Assembly: GCF_036227265.1 (NCBI RefSeq)
Contig: NZ_CP109446.1
Span: 2,865,501 to 2,929,500, forward strand
Direction: 5' to 3'
Length of the DNA stretch: 64,000 nt
DNA from: Streptomyces sp. NBC_01476
Lineage (GTDB): Bacteria > Actinomycetota > Actinomycetes > Streptomycetales > Streptomycetaceae
Positions 18,553 to 28,079 of this stretch are shown here, piece after piece (within the stretch, counting starts at the first letter, position 1; every line of letters starts with the position of its first letter). Made by a program: the position numbers and the translations under genes. The notes under the pieces are model-generated. The model was not told where the DNA came from and did no database searches. It saw only the letters and a list, made by a program, of their open reading frames with translations.

Positions 18553-19920
18553 TCAGAACAGCTTGCCCGGGTTGAGCAGCCCCAGCGGGTCGAAGACGGC
18601 CTTCAGCCCGCGCTGCAGCTCCAGCCCGGTCGGCCCCAACTCCCTTGCCAGCCACTCCTTCTTGAGCAGGCCCACCCCGTGCTCGCCGGTGATGGTGCCG
18701 CCCAGCGACAGGCCGAGCGCCATGATCTCCTCGAAGGACTCGCGGGCCCGCCGGGACTCCTCGGGGTCGTGCGCGTCGAAACAGACCACCGGGTGGGTGT
18801 TGCCGTCCCCGGCGTGCGCGCAGACGCCGATCGTCAGCCCGTACTTCTCCGCCACCGCGGCCACCCCGTCGAGCATCTCACCGAGCCGGGACCGGGGTAC
18901 GCACACATCGTCGATCATGGTCGCGGAGGAGAGGGTCTCCAGCGCGGTCAGTGACAGCCGCCTGGCCTGCAGCAGCAGGTCGGACTCCGCGGCGTCCTGC
19001 GCCGGTACGACGTCGGTGGCACCGGCCGCGAGGCACAGCTCGCCGAGCGCGGCCAGGTCGGCCGCCGGGTCCGGGGTGTCGAAGGCGGCGAGCAGCAGCG
19101 CCCCGGTCTCCTCCGGCAGCCCCATCTTCGCCAGCTTGTTGACGGCGCGGACCGTGGTGCCGTCCATCAGCTCCAGCAGCGACGGTACGTGGCCGCTCGC
19201 CATGATCGAGCAGACCGCGGCGCCCGCCGCGGCGGCCGACGGGAACTCGGCGGCGAGCGCGAGGTGCTGGGGCGGCGCCGGCTTCAGCGCGAGCACCGCC
19301 TTGACCACCACCCCGAGAGTGCCCTCGGAGCCGACGAAGAGCCGCGTCAGGTCGTAGCCCGCGACGCCCTTGGCGGTACGCCGGCCGGTCGTCAGCAGCC
19401 GGCCGTCCGCCAGCACCACGTCGAGGCCGAGCACGTACTCCGCGGTGACCCCGTACTTCACACAGCACAGGCCGCCCGCGCCGGTGCCGATGTTGCCGCC
19501 GATGGTGCAGGTCTCCCAGCTCGACGGGTCCGGCGGGTAGGACAGGCCCTGTTCGGCCACCGCCCGGGAGAGCGCCGCGTTGACGACTCCGGGCTCCACC
19601 ACGGCGATCCGCTCCACCGGATCGATCTCCAGGATCCGGTCCATCTTCGCCAGCGACAGCACGATCCAGCCGTCACCGGCGTTGGCACCGCCCGACAGAC
19701 CGGTCCGCGCGCCCTGCGGCACCACCGGCACCCGTAGCGCGGTCGCGGTGCGCAGCACGTGCTGCACCTCCTCGACCGTCCGCGGCAGTACGACCACCGC
19801 GGGCGTCCCCGACGCGGAGAAGCTCGCCATGTCATGGGCGTAGGCGGCGGTGACATCGGGGTCGGTGAGGACGGTGCCCTGGGAGAGGCCGGAGCGGAGC
19901 GCGCTGATCAGGTCGGACAT
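18553..19920 (-). CDS. FAD-linked oxidase, GlcD/D-lactate dehydrogenase type
   Basis: A 455-residue flavoprotein of the VAO/PCMH family. The N-terminal FAD-binding domain has PVVPQGARTGLSGGANA and CTIGGNIGTGAGGLCCVKYG. The C-terminal FAD-oxidase_C domain includes VCAHAGDGNTHPVVCFD and GGTITGEHGVGLLKKEWL, the GlcD hallmark. It probably oxidises a 2-hydroxy acid such as glycolate or D-lactate, passing electrons to the respiratory chain. No GlcE/GlcF partner is adjacent. It converges with ssgG and lies 139 bp upstream of the hppD stop, on the same strand. Confidence 0.92.
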   Translation of the reverse strand: MSDLISALRSGLSQGTVLTDPDVTAAYAHDMASFSASGTPAVVVLPRTVEEVQHVLRTATALRVPVVPQGARTGLSGGANAGDGWIVLSLAKMDRILEIDPVERIAVVEPGVVNAALSRAVAEQGLSYPPDPSSWETCTIGGNIGTGAGGLCCVKYGVTAEYVLGLDVVLADGRLLTTGRRTAKGVAGYDLTRLFVGSEGTLGVVVKAVLALKPAPPQHLALAAEFPSAAAAGAAVCSIMASGHVPSLLELMDGTTVRAVNKLAKMGLPEETGALLLAAFDTPDPAADLAALGELCLAAGATDVVPAQDAAESDLLLQARRLSLTALETLSSATMIDDVCVPRSRLGEMLDGVAAVAEKYGLTIGVCAHAGDGNTHPVVCFDAHDPEESRRARESFEEIMALGLSLGGTITGEHGVGLLKKEWLARELGPTGLELQRGLKAVFDPLGLLNPGKLF

Positions 19921-20009
19921 ATCTTCAGCTTGTCACCTGCTCCCCCGCGTTCTCAATCACCGGGCGGGCACCAGGTGCCCGCCCGGCTGCGGCGCGGCGG
20001 CCGTCCTCA

Positions 20010-20058
20010 GACGTGCACGGCGCTCACGGCGCTCACGGCGGTCACCGCGCCCACCGCA
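20010..20058. repeat. Short tandem repeat (GGCGCTCAC-like)
   Basis: Five imperfect 9-bp units of the type CGGCGCTCA occur just downstream of the hppD stop. They are short and low-complexity, with no function inferred. Confidence 0.5.
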
Positions 20059-20059
20059 C

Positions 20060-21262
<1,203 letters not shown>

Positions 21263-21299
21263 TCAATCCGTACAGGATGACCACGACGGGAGCGACGCA

Positions 21300-21770
21300 A
21301 TGGGCATCGACGCGCTGGACGGCCGGCTGATCACCCTGCTGGACGAGGAGCCGAGGATCGGCGTACTGGAGGCGTCCCGGCGGCTCGGGGTGGCCCGCGG
21401 CACGGTGCAGGCACGGCTCGACCGGCTGCAGGCGAACGGTGTGGTGCGCGGTTTCGGCCCGCAGGTGGACCCGGCGGCGCTCGGCTACCCGGTGACCGCG
21501 TTCGCCACGCTGGAGATCAAGCAGGGCCAAGGCGCCGACGTACGGGCGCACTTGGTCGGTGTGCCGGAGGTGCTGGAACTCCACACCACGACCGGGCAGG
21601 GCGACATGCTCTGCCGCCTGGTGGCCCGCTCCAACGCGGATCTGCAGCGGGTCATCGACCGGGTCGTCGGCTTCGACGGCATCGTCCGCGCGGCCACCGC
21701 GATCGTGATGGAGAACCCGGTCCCCTTGCGGATCATCCCCCTGGTGGCCCAGGCGGCGCAGGACGAATAG
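21300..21770 (+). CDS. Lrp/AsnC-family transcriptional regulator (HpdR-like)
   Basis: A 156-residue regulator. The N-terminal winged helix is IDALDGRLITLLDEEPRIGVLEASRRLGVARGTVQARLDRL. A RAM effector domain follows (VTAFATLEIKQGQ, LHTTTGQGDMLCRLVARS). Lrp-type proteins bind amino acids or related acids and control divergent catabolic genes. I recall the S. coelicolor homologue beside hppD as HpdR, a repressor of tyrosine catabolism. The ATG at 21300 has GGGAGC eight bases upstream; an in-frame ATG at 21258 is an alternative. Confidence 0.9.
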   Translation: MGIDALDGRLITLLDEEPRIGVLEASRRLGVARGTVQARLDRLQANGVVRGFGPQVDPAALGYPVTAFATLEIKQGQGADVRAHLVGVPEVLELHTTTGQGDMLCRLVARSNADLQRVIDRVVGFDGIVRAATAIVMENPVPLRIIPLVAQAAQDE

Positions 21771-21890
21771 CGCCGCCGCGCGGTCGAGCGGGCGGGCCCC
21801 GCCCAACCCGGGCCACGCGGGCCCGCCCGCCACCCGCCCCCGCACCGTCCGCGCGCCTCGTCCGGCCTCCTTGCCTCGCCTCACCCGGAT

Positions 21891-21931
21891 GCAAAGGTTC
21901 TTTGCAAATAAGCGTTGCAAAGAACCTTTGC
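21891..21931 (+). promoter_or_regulatory. Double palindromic operator of the ArsR-type regulator
   Basis: GCAAAGGTTCTTTGCAA (21891-21907) and its perfect reverse complement (21915-21931) flank a 7-bp spacer. Each 17-mer is itself a near-palindrome (GCAAAG-3-CTTTGC). TTGCAA at 21915 doubles as a -35 hexamer 17 bp before TTAGCG. A dimeric ArsR-type repressor bound here would block its own promoter. Confidence 0.75.
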
Positions 21932-21951
21932 GGTCCCTTAGCGTGGTGGCC

Positions 21952-22671
21952 GTGCCCGAGACCCCGGCGGACGAGATCCGCCCCCACGACACCGACCGGA
22001 CCGCGGCAGCCGCCGGACCCGCCGAGCCCGCGGCGCCCCCGGCCACCGACGTCACCGCCCTCGCCGACGGCGACACCGTGCGCCGCCTCGATCCCCGCTC
22101 ACTGCGCGCGCTCGCCCACCCGCTGCGGATGCGGCTGATGTCCGACCTCCAGGAGTTCGGCCCCGCGACCGCCTCCAAGCTCGCCGACCGGCTCGGCGAA
22201 TCCAGCGGCGCCACCAGCTACCACCTGCGGCAGCTCGCCGCCCACGGCTTCGTCGAAGACGACCCGGAGCGCGGCACCGGCCGCGAACGGTGGTGGAAGG
22301 CGGTGCACCGCGGCACCCGCTTCGACGACGTGGACCAGTTCCTGCACCACCCCGATCCCGGGGTCCGCGGCGCGCTGAACACCTTCATGCACGAACTGGC
22401 CGTCAGTCACGCGGAACAGCTCAGCACCTGGCTCGGCACCCTGCACGAGTGGCAGGAGCCGTGGCGGAGCGTCGGTGACATGAGCAACTTCAGCCTGCGG
22501 CTCACTCCGGAACTCGCCACCGAACTCGGCCGGCGGATGCACGACCTGATCGAGTCCTACCGCCACCGGGTGCCGGAACCGCCCGCCGGCCAGCACCCGC
22601 GCAGCCCCGCGGCGGACGGCACCGCCTCGGTCCGCATCCACTTCCACGCCTTCCCGCGCCGTATCGACTGA
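21952..22671 (+). CDS. ArsR-type winged-helix transcriptional regulator
   Basis: About 239 residues. The DNA-binding part is LDPRSLRALAHPLRMRLMSDLQEFGPATASKLADRLGESSGATSYHLRQLAAHGFVEDD, a classic ArsR/HTH_20 winged helix. A helical C-terminal region of unknown ligand and a short Ala/Pro-rich N-terminus complete it. No cysteine metal site is evident. Start: GTG codons at 21943, 21946 and 21952 are in frame. The -10-like TTAGCG/TAGCGT ends at 21943-21944, which favours a leaderless message starting near 21952. The adjacent MFS exporter is the likely target. Confidence 0.88.
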   Translation: MPETPADEIRPHDTDRTAAAAGPAEPAAPPATDVTALADGDTVRRLDPRSLRALAHPLRMRLMSDLQEFGPATASKLADRLGESSGATSYHLRQLAAHGFVEDDPERGTGRERWWKAVHRGTRFDDVDQFLHHPDPGVRGALNTFMHELAVSHAEQLSTWLGTLHEWQEPWRSVGDMSNFSLRLTPELATELGRRMHDLIESYRHRVPEPPAGQHPRSPAADGTASVRIHFHAFPRRID

Positions 22672-22748
22672 CCCGGCGTCACCTCGCGGTACGCCGCACG
22701 CACGGCGTACCGCGCCGCACCACGCCCAGGGCACGTCACCGAACACCG

Positions 22749-22779
22749 CATCCACATCCACATCCACATCCACATCCAC
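22749..22779. repeat. Hexanucleotide tandem repeat (CATCCA)5
   Basis: Five uninterrupted ATCCAC/CATCCA units lie immediately upstream of the MFS ribosome-binding site. Copy number could vary by slippage and alter spacing or expression, but that is inference. Confidence 0.7.
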
Positions 22780-22791
22780 GGGGGATTTCCG

Positions 22792-24108
22792 ATGAGTACG
22801 TCCGCCATACCCGCGTCACCCGCCGGCCGGGACCGCCGCCCGCTCGGGGTGCTGCTGGCCGCCAACGTCGTCTCCATCACGGGCAGCATGCTGACCCTGG
22901 TCGCGGTGCCGTGGTTCGTCCTGGACACCACCGGGAGCCCGGCCCGGGCCGGCCTGGTCGCCTTCGCCGGCACCCTGCCGGTGGTGATCGCCGCGCTGCT
23001 CGGCGGCCCGCTGATCGACCGGCTCGGCTTCACCCTCACCAGCGTGGTCTCCGACGCGGTCTGCGCGGTCGCCACCGCCGCGGTGCCGCTGCTGCACATG
23101 GCCGGCGGCCTCTCCTACGGATGGCTGCTCGCGCTCGTCGCGGTCAACGGCCTCTTCCACGCACCCGGCGAGACCGCCCGTGAAGTGCTGATGCCGCGCC
23201 TCGCCGACCGGGCCGGGACCACGATCCAGCGGGCGTCGAGCGCGTACGAGGGCGCCTCGCGCGGCGCCCGGATGCTCGGCGCACCGCTCGCCGGTGTGCT
23301 GATCGCCGCGATCGGCGCCGCCGACGTCCTGCTGCTCGACGCGGTCTCCTTCGCGGTGTCCGCGCTGCTGATCGGCTTCGGGGTGCACCACGGCGGCCGG
23401 GAGCGGGCCGAGGGCGTCTCCCGGCGGCGGCCGACCTTCGCCGGCTACCGGGCCGAACTGCGCGAGGGGTACGCGTATCTGGTCGCGGCCCGGCTGCTCT
23501 TCGCGGTGGTGCTGATGGTGATGGTGACCAACGCGCTCGACCAGGCGTGGTCGGCGGTGCTGCTGCCGGTCGACGCCCGGGAGAACCTGGGCGGTTCGGT
23601 GAGCGTCGGCGTGATCTCCGGGACGTTCGGGGCCGCCGCGCTGGCCGGCTCGCTGCTCTACGGGGTGTTCGGGGTCGGCCACCGGCTGCCGCAGCGCGGG
23701 CTGTTCATCGGGGCCTTCATCGTCTGCGGCTTCCCCCGCACCGCGGTGGCCGCGCTGGTGCCCGGGCTCACCCCGATCGTGGTCACCTGCGCGGTGTGCG
23801 GGCTCGCGGCGGGGGTGCTCAACCCGATCATCGGCACCGAGATGGTGCGGCTGGTGCCGGAACGGCTGCGCAGCCGGGTGTTCGGTGCGGTGAGCTCGGG
23901 GGTGCTGGTGGCGGTGCCGATGGGCGGGCTGCTCGGCGGGTATCTGGTGCAGTACGCCGGGCTGACCGCGGCGATGGCCGCGGTCAGCGTGACGTATCTG
24001 CTGACGACGCTGAGCCCGCTGGTGCTGCCGGCCTTCCGGCGGTGGGAGACGGCGGCCGAGCCGCCGGCCAGGGCGCTGCGCGCCGAACCCGCGCCGGCGG
24101 ATTCGTGA
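22792..24108 (+). CDS. MFS transporter (macrolide-efflux-like exporter)
   Basis: A 438-residue 12-span major-facilitator protein. The N-terminal NVVSITGSMLTLVAVPWFVLDTTGSPARAGLVAF and the conserved GPLIDRLG loop place it among Mef-like drug exporters. It probably exports a small molecule by proton antiport. The gene follows the ArsR-type regulator by about 120 bp in the same direction, suggesting ligand-induced efflux. Start at ATG 22792 after GGGGAT. The C-terminal tail is Ala/Pro-rich and cytosolic. Confidence 0.88.
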   Translation: MSTSAIPASPAGRDRRPLGVLLAANVVSITGSMLTLVAVPWFVLDTTGSPARAGLVAFAGTLPVVIAALLGGPLIDRLGFTLTSVVSDAVCAVATAAVPLLHMAGGLSYGWLLALVAVNGLFHAPGETAREVLMPRLADRAGTTIQRASSAYEGASRGARMLGAPLAGVLIAAIGAADVLLLDAVSFAVSALLIGFGVHHGGRERAEGVSRRRPTFAGYRAELREGYAYLVAARLLFAVVLMVMVTNALDQAWSAVLLPVDARENLGGSVSVGVISGTFGAAALAGSLLYGVFGVGHRLPQRGLFIGAFIVCGFPRTAVAALVPGLTPIVVTCAVCGLAAGVLNPIIGTEMVRLVPERLRSRVFGAVSSGVLVAVPMGGLLGGYLVQYAGLTAAMAAVSVTYLLTTLSPLVLPAFRRWETAAEPPARALRAEPAPADS

Positions 24109-24114
24109 GCCCGC

Positions 24115-24903
24115 TCAGCAGGACGGCAGCTGCCGCCCGGCGCGGAGGGCGGAGAGCGCGGACAGGGCGCCGTCCAGGGTGGTCACCGGGATCAGCCGAA
24201 GCCCGCTGGGGAGCTCGGCCTTGGCGTCACCGCACTCGTCACGCGGGACGATGAAGACGGTGGCGCCGTCGCGCCGGGCGGCCTGTTCCTTCAGCGGGAC
24301 ACCGCCGACCGCGCCGACCTTGCCGGCGGCGTCGATCGTGCCGGTGCCGGCGATGGTCCGGCCGCCGGTCAGGTCGCCGCCGTGCCCGTCGCCGCCGATC
24401 TTGTCGATGATGCCGAGGCTGAAGAGCAGGCCCGCGCTGGGGCCGCCGACGTCGGCCAGCCGCAGGTCCACCTTCACCGTGGCCGGGGAGAGCCCGAGTT
24501 CCTTGAGCGCGGCGGAGGTGGCGGCCACCTGGGAGTCGGTCATCTCCTTCTGGTTGACCTTCGTGATCTGCTCGACCGAGCCGCCGCTGGGGTAGACCGC
24601 GTCCCGCGGCATCGCCGCCTGGCTCTTCTTGAACCACGCCTTGGCCACGTCGGTGAAGTGCACGGCGGCGTTCGGCTCGGTGGCCGAGATGGTCACCATC
24701 CGCAGCTGCCCGCTGGTCTTGCGGACCGGAGCGCCGGTGACGGTGATCACCGGGGAGCCCTTGTCCGTGCCGAGGACGTCCGTGGTCGGACCGGGGACGA
24801 CGATCGACACCGGCAGCGGCGCGAAGGCGGCCACCGCCAGCAGGGCCACCACGACCGCCGCGCACGCGGCGAGGGTCAGGGACCGGCGGGAGAGCGTAGG
24901 CAT
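24115..24903 (-). CDS. Membrane-anchored Lon-like serine protease (S16, YlbL-type)
   Basis: A 262-residue protein with one N-terminal transmembrane segment (AAVVVALLAVAAFAPL). A degenerate PDZ-like middle follows, then a Lon proteolytic domain. The Ser-Lys dyad is Ser156 in DVGGPSAGLLFSLG and Lys205 in VGGVPLKEQAARR, with TIAGTGTIDAAGKVGAVGG between. No AAA+ domain is present, so it acts as an ATP-independent extracytoplasmic protease. Shorter than Bacillus YlbL, it is typical of the actinobacterial form. It converges with the MFS gene. Confidence 0.9.
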   Translation of the reverse strand: MPTLSRRSLTLAACAAVVVALLAVAAFAPLPVSIVVPGPTTDVLGTDKGSPVITVTGAPVRKTSGQLRMVTISATEPNAAVHFTDVAKAWFKKSQAAMPRDAVYPSGGSVEQITKVNQKEMTDSQVAATSAALKELGLSPATVKVDLRLADVGGPSAGLLFSLGIIDKIGGDGHGGDLTGGRTIAGTGTIDAAGKVGAVGGVPLKEQAARRDGATVFIVPRDECGDAKAELPSGLRLIPVTTLDGALSALSALRAGRQLPSC

Positions 24904-25069
24904 GCGCCCGACCCTATTTCACGACCGCACCGTCCTCGCCGCCGCCCGCGTCACGTTCCGCTCACGGTCCCCACGGAGCCGTCGGCCGGGGCGGGAGACG
25001 TCCGGGGCCCGCTGCCCCCGACTCCGGCGGGACTGTCAGCCGGACCGGGCGCCGGCCGTACGGGGGCGG

Positions 25070-25864
25070 TCAGCGCAGGGCGTCCGCGACCTCGGTGGCC
25101 GCCTCCACCACCCGCAGGCCCACCCGCTCGGGTACGGAGTCCGCCAGCATCACCACACCGACGCTGCCCTCGATGCCGGGTACGCCCAGCAGCGGGGCGG
25201 CGGCGCCGCTCGCGCCGGCCTCCAGCTCACCCTGGGTGAGGACGTAGCGGACCTGGTTGACGGGCCCGCCGGCCCCGATCGTACGGTCGGCACCGTCGGC
25301 GCGGGCCACCCCGGCCGCGGCCACCTCGGCGTAGACCCCCGCCGGGTCCGGCACCTCCTCGGCACCGTCCGCGGCGTCCGCGAACAGCTCCCAGCCGCGG
25401 CCGTCCGCGGCGGGCTGCATACCGCGGCCCGCCAGGATCGCCCGGCCGGCGGCACCGCGCTCCAGCGGGTGCCGGAAGCCGGTGCGGTAGGCCACGTGGT
25501 AATCCGTCCAGGTCGGCTCCACCACGGCGACGGCCAGCGCCTCCTTGCCGTCCACCAGCGTGAGGTGGGCGGTGGCCCCGATGTCCTCGGCCAGCGAACG
25601 CAGGGCGGGCAGCGCCGCCTCGCGCAGCAGCGGGTGCACCTGGTGGGCCAGGCCCAGCACCCCCAGGCCGACCCTGGCCCGGCCGCCGAGGTCGCGCCGG
25701 ACCAGCGAGTGCTGCTCCAGCGTGGCCAGCAGCCGGTACACCACGGTGCGGTTGACCCCGAGCTTGGCGGCCAGCTCGGTCACCGTGAGCCCGTGGTCGG
25801 TGTCGGCGAGCAGTTTGAGGACCCTCAGGCCCCGGTCGAGCGTTTGAGACGTCTCCGCGGTCAC
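25070..25864 (-). CDS. IclR-family transcriptional regulator
   Basis: A 264-residue regulator. The N-terminal winged helix is TLDRGLRVLKLLADTDHGLTVTELAAKLGVNRTVVYRLLATLEQHSLV. The C-terminal effector domain contains GATAHLTLVDGKEALAVAVVEP and ERGAAGRAILAGRG. IclR proteins sense small metabolites and repress or activate adjacent catabolic genes; no clear target adjoins it. GTG start at 25862-25864 with GGAGGGGG before it. It lies downstream of the helicase gene on the same strand. Confidence 0.9.
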   Translation of the reverse strand: MTAETSQTLDRGLRVLKLLADTDHGLTVTELAAKLGVNRTVVYRLLATLEQHSLVRRDLGGRARVGLGVLGLAHQVHPLLREAALPALRSLAEDIGATAHLTLVDGKEALAVAVVEPTWTDYHVAYRTGFRHPLERGAAGRAILAGRGMQPAADGRGWELFADAADGAEEVPDPAGVYAEVAAAGVARADGADRTIGAGGPVNQVRYVLTQGELEAGASGAAAPLLGVPGIEGSVGVVMLADSVPERVGLRVVEAATEVADALR

Positions 25865-26132
25865 GACGCCCCCTCCTCGTGAAATCGGCAGCGCATCTCA
25901 CGGTCTCCAGAACGGAAACGCACTGCCGGTCCCGCGGCAGTGCGCGGAGAGGCCGCCGGGATTGGTCTTGATACCCGGCTGCGCTCCGCGGCTGCACTGC
26001 CACGGCGCGTGCGTGACCGGCACCGTAGCGAGCGGGTACCGCTCAGCGGAAGGGGTCGTCCACAATCCGGGCGCCGCCTTGACCGACCTTTGGGGTTCGA
26101 CTGCGGACAGATCACCTACAATCCGGCGAACA
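25865..26132. promoter_or_regulatory. 268-bp gap upstream of the IclR gene with two hairpins
   Basis: CGCACTGCCG/CGGCAGTGCG with a 6-base loop (25919-25944) is a perfect 10-bp inverted repeat about 55 bp before the IclR start, a possible operator. GAGCGG/CCGCTC (26030-26044) is a smaller hairpin nearer the helicase stop and may help termination. Nothing else was recognised. Confidence 0.4.
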
Positions 26133-27923
26133 TCACCGCATCCGCGTCGCCCATTCCTGAACTTTTTTGATCCGCTCGGTCAGCTGACCCGCGGTCGCCT
26201 CCGCGCTGGGCGGACCGCCGCAGACCTTGCGCAGTTCGGTGTGGATCACGCCGTGCGGCTTGCCGCTCTGGTGGTTGTACGCGGCCACGAGCGTGTTCAG
26301 CTTCTTCCGCAGCTCCAGCAGCTGGCGGTGGCTGACCACCGGGCGCCGGTCGGCGGGCAGTTCGAGCAGGTCGGCCTCTTCGTCCGGTTTCTTCCTGCTG
26401 TGGGCGATATGCCGGGCCTGGCGGCGCTGGAGCAGCAGCTGCACCTGGTCCGGCTCCAGCAGGCCGGGGATGCCGAGGTAGTCCTGCTCCTCCTCGCTGC
26501 CCGGGTGGGCCTGCATCCCGAACTCGGCGCCGTCGTAGAGCACCCGGTCGAAGACCGCGTCGGACTCCAGCGCCTCGAAGGGCAGCATGTCGTCCTCGGT
26601 GGCCTCGTCCTCGCCCTTCTCGGCCTCCGCGAGGAGCTTGTCCTCCTCGGCGAACGGGTCCTCCTCGCCCTGCTTCTTCGGCTTGTCGAGCACGTGGTCG
26701 CGCTCGACCTCCATCTCGCCGGCGAACTCCAGCAGCATCGGGATGGTGGGGACGAAGACCGACGCGGTCTCACCGCGCCGCCGTGACCGTACGAAGCGGC
26801 CCACCGCCTGGGCGAAGAAGAGCGGCGTCGAGATGGTGGTGGCGTAGACGCCGACCGCCAGCCGGGGGACGTCCACGCCCTCCGACACCATGCGGACCGC
26901 GACCATCCAGCGGTCGTCGCTCTCGGTGAACTTCTCGATGCGTTTGGACGAGCCGGTGTCGTCGGACAGGACGATCGTCGCCTTGTGCCCGGTCAGCTCC
27001 TTGAGCAGCTTGGCGTAGGCGCGGGCCGAGTCCTGGTCGGTGGCGATGACCAGGCCGCCGGCGTCCGGGACGGCCTTGCGCACCTCGGTGAGCCGCTGGT
27101 CGGCGGCCCTGAGCACATTGGGGATCCACTCCCCGGTCGGCGCCAGCGCGGTCCGCCAGGCCTGGCCGATGGCGTCCTTGGTCATCGGCTCGCCGAGCCG
27201 CGCGGACAGTTCGTCACCGGCCTTGGTACGCCAGCGCATGTTGCCGCTGTAGCTGAGGAAGATCACCGGGCGCACCACGCCGTCGGCGAGCGCGCTGCCG
27301 TAGCCGTAGGTGTAGTCGGCGGAGCTGCGGCGGATGCCGTCGTTGCCCTCCTCGTAGGTCACGAAGGGGATCGGGTTGGTATCCGACCGGAAGGGCGTAC
27401 CGGTCAGCGCGAGGCGGCGGGTGGCCGGTTCGAAGGCCTCCAGGCACGCCTCGCCCCACGACTTGCTGTCGCCCGCGTGGTGGATCTCGTCCAGGATCAC
27501 CAGGGTCTTGCGCTGCTCGCAGCGGTTGCGGTGCAGCATCGGCCGCACGCCCACCCCGGCGTAGGTGACCGCGACCCCGTGGTACTCCCGTGAGACGGGC
27601 CCCGCGCTGTAGTCCGGGTCGAGCCTGATCCCTATCCGCGCCGCCGCGTCCGCCCACTGCGTCTTGAGGTGCTCGGTGGGCGCGACCACGGTGATCTGCT
27701 GCACCAGGTGGTTGTGGAGCAGGTACGAGGCCAGGGTCAGCGCGAAGGTGGTCTTCCCGGCGCCCGGTGTCGCCACCGCCAGGAAGTCCCGTGGCTGCTT
27801 CGCCACGTACTCGTCGATCGCCCCTTGCTGCCAGGCCCGCAGTTTGCCCGCCGTCCCCCAGGGGGCGCGCCCGGGAAAGGCGGGAGACAGGCTGTGATGC
27901 GGGTGCGAAGCGGTGGTAGTCAC
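26133..27923 (-). CDS. DEAD/DEAH-box helicase
   Basis: An ~596-residue superfamily 2 helicase. Motifs in order: LRAWQQGAIDEYV (Q-like), ATPGAGKTTFAL (Walker A), VVAPTEHLKTQW (Ia), ILDEIHHAGD (DEIH, motif II), LALTGTPFRS (III), GVDVPRLAVGVYAT and AQAVGRFVRSRRRG (V and VI). A Glu/Asp-rich segment (EEDPFAEEDKLLAEAEKGEDEATEDD) and a basic C-terminus follow. It resembles the RAD25/XPB-like helicases found throughout Streptomyces; the substrate is not known. The GTG at 27921-27923 after GGAGAAC is the preferred start, and an upstream extension is non-conserved. Confidence 0.9.
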   Translation of the reverse strand: MTTTASHPHHSLSPAFPGRAPWGTAGKLRAWQQGAIDEYVAKQPRDFLAVATPGAGKTTFALTLASYLLHNHLVQQITVVAPTEHLKTQWADAAARIGIRLDPDYSAGPVSREYHGVAVTYAGVGVRPMLHRNRCEQRKTLVILDEIHHAGDSKSWGEACLEAFEPATRRLALTGTPFRSDTNPIPFVTYEEGNDGIRRSSADYTYGYGSALADGVVRPVIFLSYSGNMRWRTKAGDELSARLGEPMTKDAIGQAWRTALAPTGEWIPNVLRAADQRLTEVRKAVPDAGGLVIATDQDSARAYAKLLKELTGHKATIVLSDDTGSSKRIEKFTESDDRWMVAVRMVSEGVDVPRLAVGVYATTISTPLFFAQAVGRFVRSRRRGETASVFVPTIPMLLEFAGEMEVERDHVLDKPKKQGEEDPFAEEDKLLAEAEKGEDEATEDDMLPFEALESDAVFDRVLYDGAEFGMQAHPGSEEEQDYLGIPGLLEPDQVQLLLQRRQARHIAHSRKKPDEEADLLELPADRRPVVSHRQLLELRKKLNTLVAAYNHQSGKPHGVIHTELRKVCGGPPSAEATAGQLTERIKKVQEWATRMR

Positions 27924-28079
27924 GTTCTCCGTCGGGGTCGGCGACACGGCTGCGGGTTCGCCCCGCGGGTCGTACGAAAACCGCCTCAGCCTATCGGTCG
28001 AGCCCCGCATCTCCGGTCCCCGACGCCGCGGCGCCCCCGGGTGCGACTCAGCTCACAACCGGCCCCCGGCGGCTCCCGG

